Assembly: GCF_017355785.1 (NCBI RefSeq)
Contig: NZ_JAFEWE010000001.1
Coordinates: forward strand, 558,001-622,000
Origin: Desertivirga arenae
GTDB taxonomy: Bacteria > Bacteroidota > Bacteroidia > Sphingobacteriales > Sphingobacteriaceae
Length of the DNA stretch: 64,000 bases
Reading direction: 5' to 3'
Each line of letters begins with the position of its first letter. The stretch's first letter is position 1. The translations under genes and the position numbers were made by a program. The notes below the pieces were generated by a model, which saw only the letters and a program-made list of their open reading frames with translations, searched no databases and had not been told where the DNA came from. This document shows positions 36,314-45,840 of the stretch, in pieces.

Positions 36314-36709
36314 ATGGACATTAAAAAATTAAGACAAGGAAGCCTGATAAAAATAAGTCCCCGTGAAAACGAAGAGGGCTACTTAGCAATACAAGAAATT
36401 CAAAAAGATAATATCATAGGAGAAATGCTGGTCCCCCGGCAGGGCTATCATTTCAGAATCAAATTCTATGAGATCATTCCTATACCACTAAATGAAAAAT
36501 GGCTTTCAAAAGCTGGCTTTACACAGGATGAAACAGACAAAAACCTATGGAAAGACCCGCATCAGCAATTAGACTTCTTCTTTTCAGAAAAAGATAAAAA
36601 GTTTAAGGATGCCGGTGTACTGATTGGAAAGGTACAGATAGAATTTGTACACGACCTTCAGAACGGTTATCTGTTTTTAACAGGAAAAGAACTAAACATT
36701 ACGGTCTAA
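36314..36709 (+). CDS. Conserved hypothetical protein
   Basis: A 131-residue soluble protein without a signal peptide. The tail IEFVHDLQNGYLFLTGKELN resembles the VHQLQNLYFALTGEEL-like motif of small hypothetical proteins common in Bacteroidetes genomes and some of their phages. I do not know its function. It follows the DUF4268 gene closely and overlaps the end of the convergent membrane protein gene by 18 bp. Confidence 0.7.
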   Translation: MDIKKLRQGSLIKISPRENEEGYLAIQEIQKDNIIGEMLVPRQGYHFRIKFYEIIPIPLNEKWLSKAGFTQDETDKNLWKDPHQQLDFFFSEKDKKFKDAGVLIGKVQIEFVHDLQNGYLFLTGKELNITV

Positions 36710-37507
36710 GCTGTAATGAGGAGCTTTAAAATTCCTGGCTAGTTGAATTACAACAGCAAGGGCGATCAGGGCAATAGCTATCTGTGCCGAGAAAATAATC
36801 ATAGCATAGCTATCTGCTCCCTCTAGCTTTCTTTTACTTATAATTCCAAACAATGCCCAGATCACTACCATACCGAAGAAAACATCTTTGGTACCAAGTA
36901 TGATAAAGAGAGAGATCAGGGTTGCGACAGCAATCAGGAATATGGTCCATGTTTGAGGAGAGATAGTTCCTCCATCCCAGCCTAAACCTACAAGACTGGA
37001 ACTTATATTAGCAATGGTAGCGATACAGATCCATCCAAAATATATGGCCAGAGGAAATTGCGTAAATGCTCTTGAAGCAAGAGAACGATGCGGATTATAA
37101 ATATGCAATCTCACATTCATAAGAATGAGAGTGACCAGCTGAATAAGCATAAGTACCACAGAGAGTATAAGGCCTTCATTCACCCATACTACAACCCAGG
37201 CAGCAGTAGCAATATTATTAAGGACAAATAGCCAGTTCAACTTGATCAGATCCTTATTGGCCTCATGTTCGCCGCCTGCCTTAAAAGCCTTAACCAAATG
37301 ATAAATGACAAAGGCATAAAGAGAAGCATAGATCACCCCCCAGATAGCAAAAGTAAAACCAGCTGGCACAAACAAAGCTTTATACTTATCAGAAACATCG
37401 CCTATAGTCCTGCCCCCAAAAATACCGGTGTTAGATAAATAAGAGATAACATTGGCAGCAACATAAAAAATTGTATTGGCTACAGCTAAAACTTTAAGGC
37501 TCTTCAT
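36692..37507 (-). CDS. TspO/MBR-related tryptophan-rich membrane protein
   Basis: A membrane protein of about 271 residues with some eight hydrophobic segments. FVPAGFTFAIWGVIYASLY and later QFPLAIYFGWICIATIAN match the long bacterial relatives of the TspO/MBR tryptophan-rich sensory family. TspO proteins bind porphyrins and other ligands; the role of the long form is unknown. I chose the ATG at 37507; an ATG at 37543 would add 12 residues before the first helix. Confidence 0.75.
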   Translation of the reverse strand: MKSLKVLAVANTIFYVAANVISYLSNTGIFGGRTIGDVSDKYKALFVPAGFTFAIWGVIYASLYAFVIYHLVKAFKAGGEHEANKDLIKLNWLFVLNNIATAAWVVVWVNEGLILSVVLMLIQLVTLILMNVRLHIYNPHRSLASRAFTQFPLAIYFGWICIATIANISSSLVGLGWDGGTISPQTWTIFLIAVATLISLFIILGTKDVFFGMVVIWALFGIISKRKLEGADSYAMIIFSAQIAIALIALAVVIQLARNFKAPHYSLDRNV

Positions 37508-37643
37508 AAAAAATAGCATTTTGTATACAACATCAGCAATCACATAAAGTTAGCTAATAATAAGGAACATTTAATTCCGTTCCTTATTCTAACCCTTTAA
37601 ATCAGCCTATTAATCTTATTTTTTAAAATCGTAATTTCGCAAA

Positions 37644-39560
37644 GTGATTGCAATTAATAACCTTACGTTCGAGATTGGTGCAAGGGCGCTGTATGATGAA
37701 GCTAACTGGCATATAAAACCAGGAGACAAAACTGGATTGATTGGTGCTAACGGTACCGGCAAAACTACTCTCTTAAAGCTTATCGTTGGCGCATATAGCC
37801 CTACCAGCGGTACCATTTCAATGGCAAAAGATCTGAAGATCGGGTACCTTAACCAGGACCTTCTTTCTTATCATTCCGAAAAAAGTATTCTCCATGTGGC
37901 GATGGAAGCTTTTGAGCGCCAGAATCAACTACATACAGAGATCGAAAACCTGCTGAAAAAGCTGGAGACCGACTATTCCGAAGAGATACTTAATAAGCTA
38001 AGCGATAAACAACATGAGTTCGAGGCCCTTGACGGCTATAGCATTGAGTTCAGAGCACACGAAATTCTGGCAGGTCTGGGATTTAGCGAAGAAGAGCAGA
38101 ACCGTCCTTTAGCAACATTTTCGGGAGGATGGAGAATGCGGGTAATGCTTGCACGGATTCTGTTGCAAGCTCCTGATATCCTTCTGCTCGATGAGCCTAC
38201 CAACCACCTTGACTTACCTTCTATCAAATGGTTGGAATCTTATCTCCAGGCTTTTGAAGGAGCTATCGTAATCGTCTCTCACGATAGATATTTTCTTGAC
38301 CGTGTTGTAAACAGAATTGTTGAATCACGAAAAGGCAAGTTGATCCCTTACGCAGGCAACTATAGTTTCTACCTGGAGGAGAAAGCCCTCCGGGAAGAAA
38401 TACAAGGCAATCAATTTAAAAATCAGCAAGCTAAGATACGTCAGGAAGAACGACTGATCGAGAGATTCCGCGCTAAAGCGAGCAAAGCCAAAATGGCTCA
38501 GTCACGCATAAAAGCCCTGGAAAGAATGGAGCGGGTAGATGACGTGGATGATGACAATCCGGAAGTTAATTTCAGCTTCAAATTTAGCAAGCAATCTGGA
38601 AGGCATGTGGTCAGGATTGAGGATGTTTCAAAAGAGTATCCGAACCTGAAGATCTTAAGTCACTCGAATGCAGTGATAGAAAAAGGCGACAAGATTGCTT
38701 TAATTGGCGCAAATGGCCGTGGAAAGTCAACACTCCTGAGAATTATTGCTAAGACGGATAAGGAATATACAGGACTAGCTGAGATGGGGCATAATGTTAG
38801 CGTTACATTTTTTGCTCAGCATCAATTAGAATCGCTTCATCTTGAAAATGAGATCTTAAGAGAATTGCAGGCTTTCGCTCCTAAACATTCGGAGACTGAA
38901 CTCCGGTCAATTTTAGGCTGCTTCCTGTTTACAGGAGATGATGCCTTCAAAAAGATTAAGGTTCTGTCCGGAGGTGAGAAATCACGGGTAGCCCTGGCCA
39001 AAGCACTTACCGCAGATGCAAACTTCCTGATCCTGGATGAGCCAACAAATCACCTGGATATCCAGTCGGTGAATATCCTTATTCAGGCATTACAGCAATT
39101 CGAAGGTACTTTTATTGTAGTTTCCCACGATAGGTATTTCCTTGACAACGTAGCAAACAAGATCTGGTACATCGAAGATCAGCAGATCAAAGAATATCCG
39201 GGAACCTATCAGGAATACGAGGAATGGGCAGCTAAACGTCCGGCTGTTGCAAAAGCAACTCCTGCTCCTCAGCCTAAAAAAGAGGAAAAGCCGAAAGAAA
39301 AGCCTCCAGTTTCTGAAGATAAAGGAAAACAGCTTAAGAAGTTGAATCAGACGCTTCAACAGTTGGAAGAGAAGATGGGCGTGCTTGAAAAAGAAGTTCA
39401 GCGTGCAGAATTAGAACTCGGAGATGCCAGTATTTATGCTAACAAGCCAAAACTTGATGAGGTAAATGAACGGTATCAGAAATCTAAAACTGAATTACAA
39501 GCAGTACAAGCTGACTGGGAGAGCCTGGCGGAACAAATTTTAGAGCTGGAAAACGCTTAG
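37644..39560 (+). CDS. ABC-F family ATPase, Uup-like
   Basis: A 638-residue cytoplasmic ATPase with two ABC domains and no membrane segments. The first has Walker A GANGTGKTT near residue 34 and signature FSGGWRMR; the second has GANGRGKST near 353 and LSGGEKSR; both have LLLDEPTNHLD or LILDEPTNHLD. A linker of charged helices (about 245-300) and a C-terminal coiled coil (about 545-638) fit Uup. ABC-F proteins act on the ribosome. The start is GTG. Confidence 0.92.
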   Translation: MIAINNLTFEIGARALYDEANWHIKPGDKTGLIGANGTGKTTLLKLIVGAYSPTSGTISMAKDLKIGYLNQDLLSYHSEKSILHVAMEAFERQNQLHTEIENLLKKLETDYSEEILNKLSDKQHEFEALDGYSIEFRAHEILAGLGFSEEEQNRPLATFSGGWRMRVMLARILLQAPDILLLDEPTNHLDLPSIKWLESYLQAFEGAIVIVSHDRYFLDRVVNRIVESRKGKLIPYAGNYSFYLEEKALREEIQGNQFKNQQAKIRQEERLIERFRAKASKAKMAQSRIKALERMERVDDVDDDNPEVNFSFKFSKQSGRHVVRIEDVSKEYPNLKILSHSNAVIEKGDKIALIGANGRGKSTLLRIIAKTDKEYTGLAEMGHNVSVTFFAQHQLESLHLENEILRELQAFAPKHSETELRSILGCFLFTGDDAFKKIKVLSGGEKSRVALAKALTADANFLILDEPTNHLDIQSVNILIQALQQFEGTFIVVSHDRYFLDNVANKIWYIEDQQIKEYPGTYQEYEEWAAKRPAVAKATPAPQPKKEEKPKEKPPVSEDKGKQLKKLNQTLQQLEEKMGVLEKEVQRAELELGDASIYANKPKLDEVNERYQKSKTELQAVQADWESLAEQILELENA

Positions 39561-39582
39561 TTACCAGTAGCGTTATAATTAA

Positions 39583-40884
39583 ATGAAATATATCTCTATT
39601 GTTTTTATCCTGCTGATCAACCTTGCGTGTTTCGCTCAAAAGAAGAACAGGCAAAGGTCGGTTAACGAAGATATACCCGACCAGACTTTACTTTACCGGG
39701 ACTGGGTATACCTCCCACAGATAAAAACAATAGAGTTTTACAATAGGAACAAAGAGCAATCCCTTCCAGTATTAACCCTGGGATCATCGGATGAACTGTT
39801 ATTAGCCTTTGATGATTTAAGAGGAGGTACCAGGAACTTCTACTATACTATTGAACATTGCGATGTTCAATGGAATAGCAGTCGACTCTCTCCCATCGAC
39901 TACCTCGAGAACTTTACTGAAGACAGGATAAACGATTATCGTTACTCCTTCAATACCTATCAAAAGTACACTCACTACGAGTTGATCTTCCCAACCTACA
40001 CCATCAAACCCAAAATTTCCGGAAACTACTTACTAAAAATATACGAGAACAACGATCAGAGGAAGCTGATCATTACACGGCGTTTTTTTGTAGTTAACCA
40101 GATGGTGAGCATTAGCGCTGAGCTTCTTGCCTCTAATCAGATTGAAGCCCGTCAGCGTAATCAAAAGATAAATTTTATAGTTAATCATGGAGGCTTAAAT
40201 ATTCAGAACCCCTACCTTGATGTAAAGACCCTCATCATGCAGAATGGAAGGTTTGATATTTCTATTCTTGCTGATAAACCCACATTCGTTCGCCCTGGTC
40301 AGCTGATCTATAATGACGTACGTTCTTTCGACTTCCCAGGTGGAGGAGAATTCAGGCATTTCGACATCAGAAGCCTCAGGTTTAAAACTGAAAGGGTTGC
40401 CCGGATTACGAGAGATTCGGTAAATGTAGTACAGCTTTTGCCCGATCCTAACCTGAGCAATTCTAGCTATGCCTTCCTGTTTGATTCAAACGGAAGCTTC
40501 TTTATTCGGAATACAGATGGTCGTGACAACCGTACCGATGCAGACTATGCCCGGGTTGGCTTTACACTTGCGTCTCCCGCCCCATCGTCCTCCGGAGAGG
40601 CCTATGTAATCGGAAAGTTCAATGACTATAGCTTTAAAGAGGAGAACCGGCTGACCTACGACGCCAGTAAAGAGCGTTTTTACGGAGAGATGTATTTAAA
40701 GCAGGGAGTGTATGATTATCAGTACGTTTGGGTAGAACGAGCCGGATCAAAACCTATAATGGACCATACTGTCTTTGAAGGGTCCTACTTTCAGACTGGC
40801 AACAGCTATCAGTTCTTCTTCTATTACCGGAAACCCGGAGGCCGATGGGATGAGCTGATCGGCTTTTATGATTTCAAGAAATAG
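39583..40884 (+). CDS. Type IX secretion system plug protein (DUF5103)
   Basis: A 433-residue exported protein with signal peptide (residues 1-18, ending FAQ). The segment [17 protein letters not shown] and the following beta-rich domain match the DUF5103 family, identified as the plug of the SprA translocon in the Flavobacterium type IX secretion system. The C-terminal half (about 325-433) looks like a second beta-sandwich domain ([11 protein letters not shown]). Its presence implies that the organism secretes proteins by T9SS, perhaps with gliding. It lies 22 bp after the ABC-F gene. Confidence 0.85.
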   Translation: MKYISIVFILLINLACFAQKKNRQRSVNEDIPDQTLLYRDWVYLPQIKTIEFYNRNKEQSLPVLTLGSSDELLLAFDDLRGGTRNFYYTIEHCDVQWNSSRLSPIDYLENFTEDRINDYRYSFNTYQKYTHYELIFPTYTIKPKISGNYLLKIYENNDQRKLIITRRFFVVNQMVSISAELLASNQIEARQRNQKINFIVNHGGLNIQNPYLDVKTLIMQNGRFDISILADKPTFVRPGQLIYNDVRSFDFPGGGEFRHFDIRSLRFKTERVARITRDSVNVVQLLPDPNLSNSSYAFLFDSNGSFFIRNTDGRDNRTDADYARVGFTLASPAPSSSGEAYVIGKFNDYSFKEENRLTYDASKERFYGEMYLKQGVYDYQYVWVERAGSKPIMDHTVFEGSYFQTGNSYQFFFYYRKPGGRWDELIGFYDFKK

Positions 40885-40973
40885 CCACCGCATTTCATAC
40901 GGCACAGCATAGATTCAATATCTGGTATTGGAAAACTCTTCATTTATAGCCCTCTACATTTCCACTTTATTCT

Positions 40974-40981
40974 TACCTTTG
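40974..40981 (+). promoter_or_regulatory. Putative -7 element upstream of prfC
   Basis: TACCTTTG matches TAnnTTTG. It gives a leader of about 105 bases before prfC that includes a short open frame at 40990. Confidence 0.45.
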
Positions 40982-40989
40982 CAAGCAAA

Positions 40990-41037
40990 ATGAAGAAAAG
41001 CCCGCTTACATACCTAATTTCCATACTTTTCTTCTAA
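40990..41037 (+). CDS. Possible 15-codon leader peptide before prfC
   Basis: ATG to TAA encodes MKKSPLTYLISILFF. It begins 9 bp after a -7-like element and ends 54 bp before prfC. A Lys-rich start and hydrophobic rest look like a minimal leader or signal sequence. No ribosome site is visible. It may be chance. Confidence 0.25.
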   Translation: MKKSPLTYLISILFF

Positions 41038-41091
41038 AGCCTTGAATTTTATTGATAATACCATTGCGCTTTTGGCGTATTAAGAAATATT

Positions 41092-42693
41092 ATGAGTACT
41101 CATCCCGAAATAGAAAAAAGAAAAACCTTTGCGATCATCAGTCACCCCGATGCTGGCAAAACTACCTTAACAGAGAAATTCCTGTTGTTTGGTGGTGCTA
41201 TCAATACTGCAGGCGCAATTAAAAGGAACAAGGCAAATCAGAATACTACATCCGACTTTATGGAGATCGAGAAGCAAAGAGGTATTTCAGTTGCTACATC
41301 CGTAATGGGTTTCGAGTACAAGGGAAAACGGATTAACATTCTTGATACACCGGGGCACAAAGACTTTGCTGAAGACACCTATCGTACTCTATCCGCGGTC
41401 GATAGCGTTATTCTGGTGGTCGATAGTGTAAAGGGGGTTGAGGAACAGACAAAGAAATTAATGGAGGTCTGCCGTATGCGCAGCACGCCCGTAATTATTT
41501 TTATTAATAAATTGGACCGTGAGGGTAAAGACCCCTTTGATTTGCTGGATGAGCTGGAAAGCACCTTAAAGATCAGTGTTTGTCCTCAATCATGGCCAAT
41601 TGGCCAGGGTTATACGTTCAAGGGCGTTTACAATATTTTCGATAATCAGCTAAATTTGTTTGAGCTTGATAAAAGTAAGGTAACGGAACCTGTAATACAG
41701 GTAAAGGACCTTGAAGACGAGGTATTGAAAGAGCATCTGCAAGAGAAGGCTTTAGCAAAACTTAAAGAAGATCTTGAACTGGTAGAAGGCATTTACGGTC
41801 CGCTCGACAAAAGTCTTTATCTCGACGGCTTGCTGGCCCCCATCTTCTTCGGTAGTGCGATCAATAATTTCGGTATTCGAGAGATCCTTGACACATTTAT
41901 TGATATTGCACCTAGCCCTACAAGCCGCGATGCTGAACAAAGAACTGTGGTGGCCACAGAGAAAAATTTCTCTGGCTTTATCTTTAAAATCCACGCTAAC
42001 CTTGACCCCAATCACCGTGACAGGATTGCTTTTTTAAGGATCAGTTCTGGCAAGTTCGAACGTAATAAATTCTACTACCATACCCGCTTGGACAAAAAGT
42101 TAAAATTTGCCAATCCGATGGACTTTATGGCCAATGAAAAAAGCCTTGTCGAGCAGGCATGGCCCGGAGATGTAGTGGGTCTCTACGATAGCGGGAACTT
42201 TAAAATAGGTGATACATTAACAGAAGGTGAAAAACTTCAGTTCAAAGGAATCCCAAGCTTCTCACCAGAGATCTTTAAAGAAGTGGAAAATCGGGATCCA
42301 ATGAAGACAAAGCAATTGGAAAAAGGTATCCAGCAGCTTACTGAAGAAGGCGTAGCTCAGTTGTTTATCCAGCAGCCAGGAAATAGAAAGATCATCGGGA
42401 CAGTAGGAGAACTCCAGTTTGAGGTGATTAGCTTCAGGTTGGAGCACGAGTATGGAGCTAAATGTGCCTTCAGACCTCTGAACTATAAACGTTCAAGCTG
42501 GATCACCTCAACCAACAAAAAGCAGTTAGAAGAGATTGTTTATAGAAGGGCTTCAAATATTGCTTATGATAAAGACGGTAATATTGTATTCCTTGCCGAC
42601 AATGATTGGGCGATTAATACTGCAATAAGAGATTTTCCTGACGTTGAATTCCATAAAACTTCTGAGTTCAACAAGAAAGACCTGGAAGGATAG
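41092..42693 (+). CDS. prfC: Peptide chain release factor 3
   Basis: A 533-residue translational GTPase that recycles release factors 1 and 2 from the ribosome. The G1 motif [14 protein letters not shown] is near residue 17, [14 protein letters not shown] marks G3 and [10 protein letters not shown] marks G4; the RF3-specific [11 protein letters not shown] replaces the EF-G switch 1 form. Length is typical (about 529). Its stop codon lies inside a hairpin shared with the convergent yqgE. Confidence 0.96.
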   Translation: MSTHPEIEKRKTFAIISHPDAGKTTLTEKFLLFGGAINTAGAIKRNKANQNTTSDFMEIEKQRGISVATSVMGFEYKGKRINILDTPGHKDFAEDTYRTLSAVDSVILVVDSVKGVEEQTKKLMEVCRMRSTPVIIFINKLDREGKDPFDLLDELESTLKISVCPQSWPIGQGYTFKGVYNIFDNQLNLFELDKSKVTEPVIQVKDLEDEVLKEHLQEKALAKLKEDLELVEGIYGPLDKSLYLDGLLAPIFFGSAINNFGIREILDTFIDIAPSPTSRDAEQRTVVATEKNFSGFIFKIHANLDPNHRDRIAFLRISSGKFERNKFYYHTRLDKKLKFANPMDFMANEKSLVEQAWPGDVVGLYDSGNFKIGDTLTEGEKLQFKGIPSFSPEIFKEVENRDPMKTKQLEKGIQQLTEEGVAQLFIQQPGNRKIIGTVGELQFEVISFRLEHEYGAKCAFRPLNYKRSSWITSTNKKQLEEIVYRRASNIAYDKDGNIVFLADNDWAINTAIRDFPDVEFHKTSEFNKKDLEG

Positions 42694-42710
42694 AAAACTA
42701 TCCTTCCTTT
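42684..42710. terminator. Hairpin at the end of prfC
   Basis: GGAAGGATAG (42684-42693) and CTATCCTTCC (42698-42707) form a perfect 10-bp stem with loop AAAA, with TTT after. The prfC stop codon is in the left arm. It probably ends both convergent genes. Confidence 0.7.
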
Positions 42711-43274
42711 CTAGTTCCATTGTGGATTCTCAGGAAAATTAACGATATGTGCATATTTGGGTCCCAAACCCAGGATCACATTTTTCCATAGGTTATCGTG
42801 CTCGTCATCGAAAAGAAACTGAGAATCGTAGTTATTAGTAACCAACCACGAATTCTGCTTCAATTCCTTATCAAGCTGCCCCAGATCCCAGCCTGAATAG
42901 CCTAAAAAAAACCTCACCTCAGCTTCTTCTACCTCGTTATTAGCAATCAGAAGTTTTAAAGTTTCAAAGTTACCTCCCCAGAAAATTCCCTTCCCTATTT
43001 CCGCTCCGCTATGCATCTTATCGTTACAACGATGAATAAAATGGAGCGTATCATTGCCCACCGGACCTCCAACATAAACAGGAAATGAAGCATTAGGAAG
43101 CTCAGGTATTAAATCCTGAAGGTAATATCCGCTTTTCTGATTCATCACATAGCCTACAGTACCATCATCGTTGTGTTCTGCAATTAAAACTACAGACCTT
43201 TTAAAATTTGGATCTAACATAAAAGGTTCAGAAAGCAGCAAACTTCCTGATTGTGGTGCTACTGAATTTATCAT
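42711..43274 (-). CDS. YqgE/AlgH family protein
   Basis: A protein of 187 residues from the ATG at 43274. GSLLLSEPFMLDPNFKRSVVL, then GTVGYVMN, GGPVG and GYSGWDLGQLDKEL are the family motifs of YqgE/AlgH (DUF179). Despite its name AlgH in Pseudomonas, the family's biochemical role is unknown. An upstream ATG at 43298 would add eight non-conserved residues. It is divergent from pdxH. Confidence 0.93.
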   Translation of the reverse strand: MINSVAPQSGSLLLSEPFMLDPNFKRSVVLIAEHNDDGTVGYVMNQKSGYYLQDLIPELPNASFPVYVGGPVGNDTLHFIHRCNDKMHSGAEIGKGIFWGGNFETLKLLIANNEVEEAEVRFFLGYSGWDLGQLDKELKQNSWLVTNNYDSQFLFDDEHDNLWKNVILGLGPKYAHIVNFPENPQWN

Positions 43275-43353
43275 ATCTCGATAACAATGTCTTTCCAAGA
43301 TATGTTTTTACAATGATTTGAGACGGATATGGTGTTAAAAATTTTGCAATGTG

Positions 43354-43361
43354 TAAGTTTG
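43354..43361 (+). promoter_or_regulatory. Putative -7 element of pdxH
   Basis: TAAGTTTG matches TAnnTTTG, 8 bp before the start codon at 43369, so the transcript would have almost no leader. Confidence 0.45.
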
Positions 43362-43368
43362 CAATACC

Positions 43369-44022
43369 ATGGCTTTAAGTAAAGAAACTATTCAGAATTT
43401 GCGGCAGGAATATAAGGCTGCAACCCTGTCTGAAAAATCAGTTGCTCCCGATCCTATTAGTCAGTTTTCCAACTGGTTCGCGGAGGCAATGGATGCAGGA
43501 ATTTTTGAGCCAAATGCAATGACATTGGCTACCTCCACGCCCGATGGGAAACCATCTATTAGGGTGATGCTTTTGAAAGGCTTTGATAAAAATGGATTTA
43601 CTTTTTACACCAATTACTTAAGTCGGAAGGGTAAAGAAATTTCAAGAAATCCGAATGGAGCCATCTTATTTTTCTGGGGAGAACTAGAACGACAAGTTCG
43701 AATTGAAGGCGTATTGGAAAAGGTAAGTAAAGAGGAATCTGAGCAATACTTCCACGTACGACCTGTACAAAGCCAACTCGGCGCTATAGTTTCTCAGCAA
43801 AGCCAGGAAATACAAAGCAAACAGCTTTTACTGGATAAACTTCAGAAGTTAGAAAAGGAATACCAGGGCAAAGAGATCCCAAAACCTTCTCATTGGGGCG
43901 GTTATATACTCAAGCCTCAGGTAGTAGAGTTCTGGCAGGGAGGCGAAGCCCGTTTACACGACAGGATCGTTTATAAAAAAGCCGATAAAAACAACTGGAA
44001 GATAGTACGACTAGCACCATAA
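43369..44022 (+). CDS. pdxH: Pyridoxamine 5'-phosphate oxidase
   Basis: A 217-residue FMN enzyme that makes pyridoxal 5'-phosphate. Family motifs include MTLATSTPDGKPSIRVMLLK, FTFYTNYLSRKGKE, the segment RPVQSQLGAIVSQQSQ and the C-terminal EFWQGGEARLHDR...W...RLAP, which closes the active site. Length is typical. It runs 2 bp before nuoC on the same strand, an unusual neighbour. Confidence 0.96.
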   Translation: MALSKETIQNLRQEYKAATLSEKSVAPDPISQFSNWFAEAMDAGIFEPNAMTLATSTPDGKPSIRVMLLKGFDKNGFTFYTNYLSRKGKEISRNPNGAILFFWGELERQVRIEGVLEKVSKEESEQYFHVRPVQSQLGAIVSQQSQEIQSKQLLLDKLQKLEKEYQGKEIPKPSHWGGYILKPQVVEFWQGGEARLHDRIVYKKADKNNWKIVRLAP

Positions 44023-44024
44023 CT

Positions 44025-44519
44025 ATGTCTTTCAATGAAATAAAAGCACTTCTGATCAGGAAGTTCGGAGAGGAGGTGATTGTGGGAGAAGAGCTCACCG
44101 GCTTACAACCTGCTTTAATTATACATCATGATCGTATTGCCGAAGTTTGCCTTGAGCTACGCGACAACGAGAACACTTATTTTGACTTTCTTGCATGCCT
44201 TTCAGGGGTAGATTATGGAATTGAGGAGAATATGTTCGGCGTTGTTTATCACTTGAGTTCTTTGCCTTACAAAACCCAGCTCACGTTGAAAGTTAAAAAG
44301 TACCATGATCGCAGCCGCGAGGAGCTCCCCTCCTTTCCCTCGGTAAATCAGGTGTGGAGAACTGCCGACTGGCATGAGCGGGAGGCGTTTGATCTCGTTG
44401 GTATTCATTTTGAAAGCCATCCTGATCTACGCCGTATTCTTTTGCCCGACGACTGGGAGGGCTATCCCTTGAGGAAAGACTACAAGGCACAGGAATATTA
44501 TCACGGAATTAAAGTCTGA
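44025..44519 (+). CDS. nuoC: NADH-quinone oxidoreductase subunit C
   Basis: A 164-residue peripheral subunit of complex I. The signature WREAFDLVGIHF-like segment (EREAFDLVGIHFESHPDLRR) and ILLPDDWEGYPLRKDY are clear. It is separate from NuoD here, as in most bacteria outside the enterics. It starts 2 bp after pdxH and is followed by nuoD after 15 bp. The other complex I genes are not in this window. Confidence 0.96.
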   Translation: MSFNEIKALLIRKFGEEVIVGEELTGLQPALIIHHDRIAEVCLELRDNENTYFDFLACLSGVDYGIEENMFGVVYHLSSLPYKTQLTLKVKKYHDRSREELPSFPSVNQVWRTADWHEREAFDLVGIHFESHPDLRRILLPDDWEGYPLRKDYKAQEYYHGIKV

Positions 44520-44534
44520 TAAAGGGGGAATCTA

Positions 44535-45731
44535 TTGGAAGCAAATTCAAATACTCCATATAAAACTCATTACGAGAAGCTCATTTCGGAAGCTGAATCT
44601 ACCGAAATGATACTCAACATGGGGCCGCAGCACCCTTCAACACATGGGGTATTACGGCTAGAACTAATTACAGACGGAGAAATTGTAAAAGAAGTTATCC
44701 CACATGTTGGTTATTTACACCGTTGTTTCGAAAAACACGCAGAAAACCTGACGTATCAACAGACCATTCCCTTTGCCGACCGCATGGACTACCTCGCATC
44801 CATGAATAATAGTCACGCTTGGGTGATGGGGGTTGAACGTATGCTGGGAATTGACAAAGAAATCCCAAAACGTATTGAATATATAAGGGTCCTGGTTTGT
44901 GAACTGAACCGAATCGGTTCTCACCTGATCGCACTTGGTACTTACGGTATTGATATCGGAGCGTTTACTCCCTTCTTATGGTGTTTCAGAGACAGGGAAC
45001 ATATAATGAATATGCTAGAGTGGGCCTCTGGGTCGCGCATGCTTTATAACTATATCTGGGTAGGAGGCTTATACTACGACTTGCCCGTGGGGTTCGAAGA
45101 GCGTTGCAAGGAGTTTATTGACTACTTTAAGCCGAAAATGAAAGAGCTGAATGAACTCTTGACAGAGAATCAGATCTTTATTTCCCGTACTGCAAATGTT
45201 GGTATACTGCCTCTGGATGTAGCCATCAACTATGGCTGTTCTGGCCCAATGCTCAGGGCTTCTGGTCTGAAATGGGATTTAAGGCGGGTTGACGAATACT
45301 CCGCATATCCTGAATTGGATTTTGAGATACCAATTGGAAAAGGAGAAATGGGTACCACTGGCGATTGCTGGGATAGGTTCAAGGTAAGGGTGGATGAAAT
45401 TGAAGAGTCTGTAAAGATGATCGAACAATGCCTTGAACGCTTGATGAAAGATCTTAAAAGAACTACTGATTTTGATCCAAGGGCAAAACTCCCTAAAAAG
45501 ATAATTCCCAAAGCGCAGGACTACTACTTACGTGCAGAGAGTCCAAGGGGCGAACTCGGTTATTATTTTATTACTGATGGTAAATCTGAGATCCCTAAAA
45601 GGGTTAAAGCTCGCGGACCTAGCTTCAACAACCTTCACGTTATCTCCGAGATTTCAAGAGGCATTCTAATAGCAGATTTAATTGCCATTATCGGTTCAAT
45701 AGATATTGTTTTAGGTGAACTTGACAGATAA
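44535..45731 (+). CDS. nuoD: NADH-quinone oxidoreductase subunit D
   Basis: A 398-residue complex I subunit lining the quinone site. [16 protein letters not shown], the quinone-site histidines in it and GYLHRCFEK are diagnostic; the protein ends in [10 protein letters not shown] as usual. The start is TTG at 44535, behind AAGGGGG, one of the few Shine-Dalgarno-like sequences here; the first ATG (44607) would remove 24 residues that look family-like. No nuoE follows; a terminator and an opposite-strand gene come next. Confidence 0.96.
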   Translation: MEANSNTPYKTHYEKLISEAESTEMILNMGPQHPSTHGVLRLELITDGEIVKEVIPHVGYLHRCFEKHAENLTYQQTIPFADRMDYLASMNNSHAWVMGVERMLGIDKEIPKRIEYIRVLVCELNRIGSHLIALGTYGIDIGAFTPFLWCFRDREHIMNMLEWASGSRMLYNYIWVGGLYYDLPVGFEERCKEFIDYFKPKMKELNELLTENQIFISRTANVGILPLDVAINYGCSGPMLRASGLKWDLRRVDEYSAYPELDFEIPIGKGEMGTTGDCWDRFKVRVDEIEESVKMIEQCLERLMKDLKRTTDFDPRAKLPKKIIPKAQDYYLRAESPRGELGYYFITDGKSEIPKRVKARGPSFNNLHVISEISRGILIADLIAIIGSIDIVLGELDR

Positions 45732-45773
45732 GCGGCACAGATCACTAATAAGAGAACGCAGCAGCAAAAACTT

Positions 45774-45816
45774 ATAAAAAGAGAAAGCCTTTCTGTAATC
45801 ACAGAAAGGCTTTCAG
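45774..45816. terminator. Terminator between nuoD and the protease gene
   Basis: GAAAGCCTTTCTGT (45783-45796) pairs perfectly with 45801-45814 across loop AATC. The A-run to the left makes a T-run for the minus strand, so it mainly ends the sigma-protease transcript; it may also stop nuoCD. Confidence 0.85.
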
Positions 45817-45840
45817 ATATATAACCACCTTGTATTTCTA

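Noticed and set aside
35841-36709. Prophage remnant
   Set aside because: The second small protein has a tail motif also seen in Bacteroidetes phages, but no integrase, structural gene or attachment repeat is nearby.
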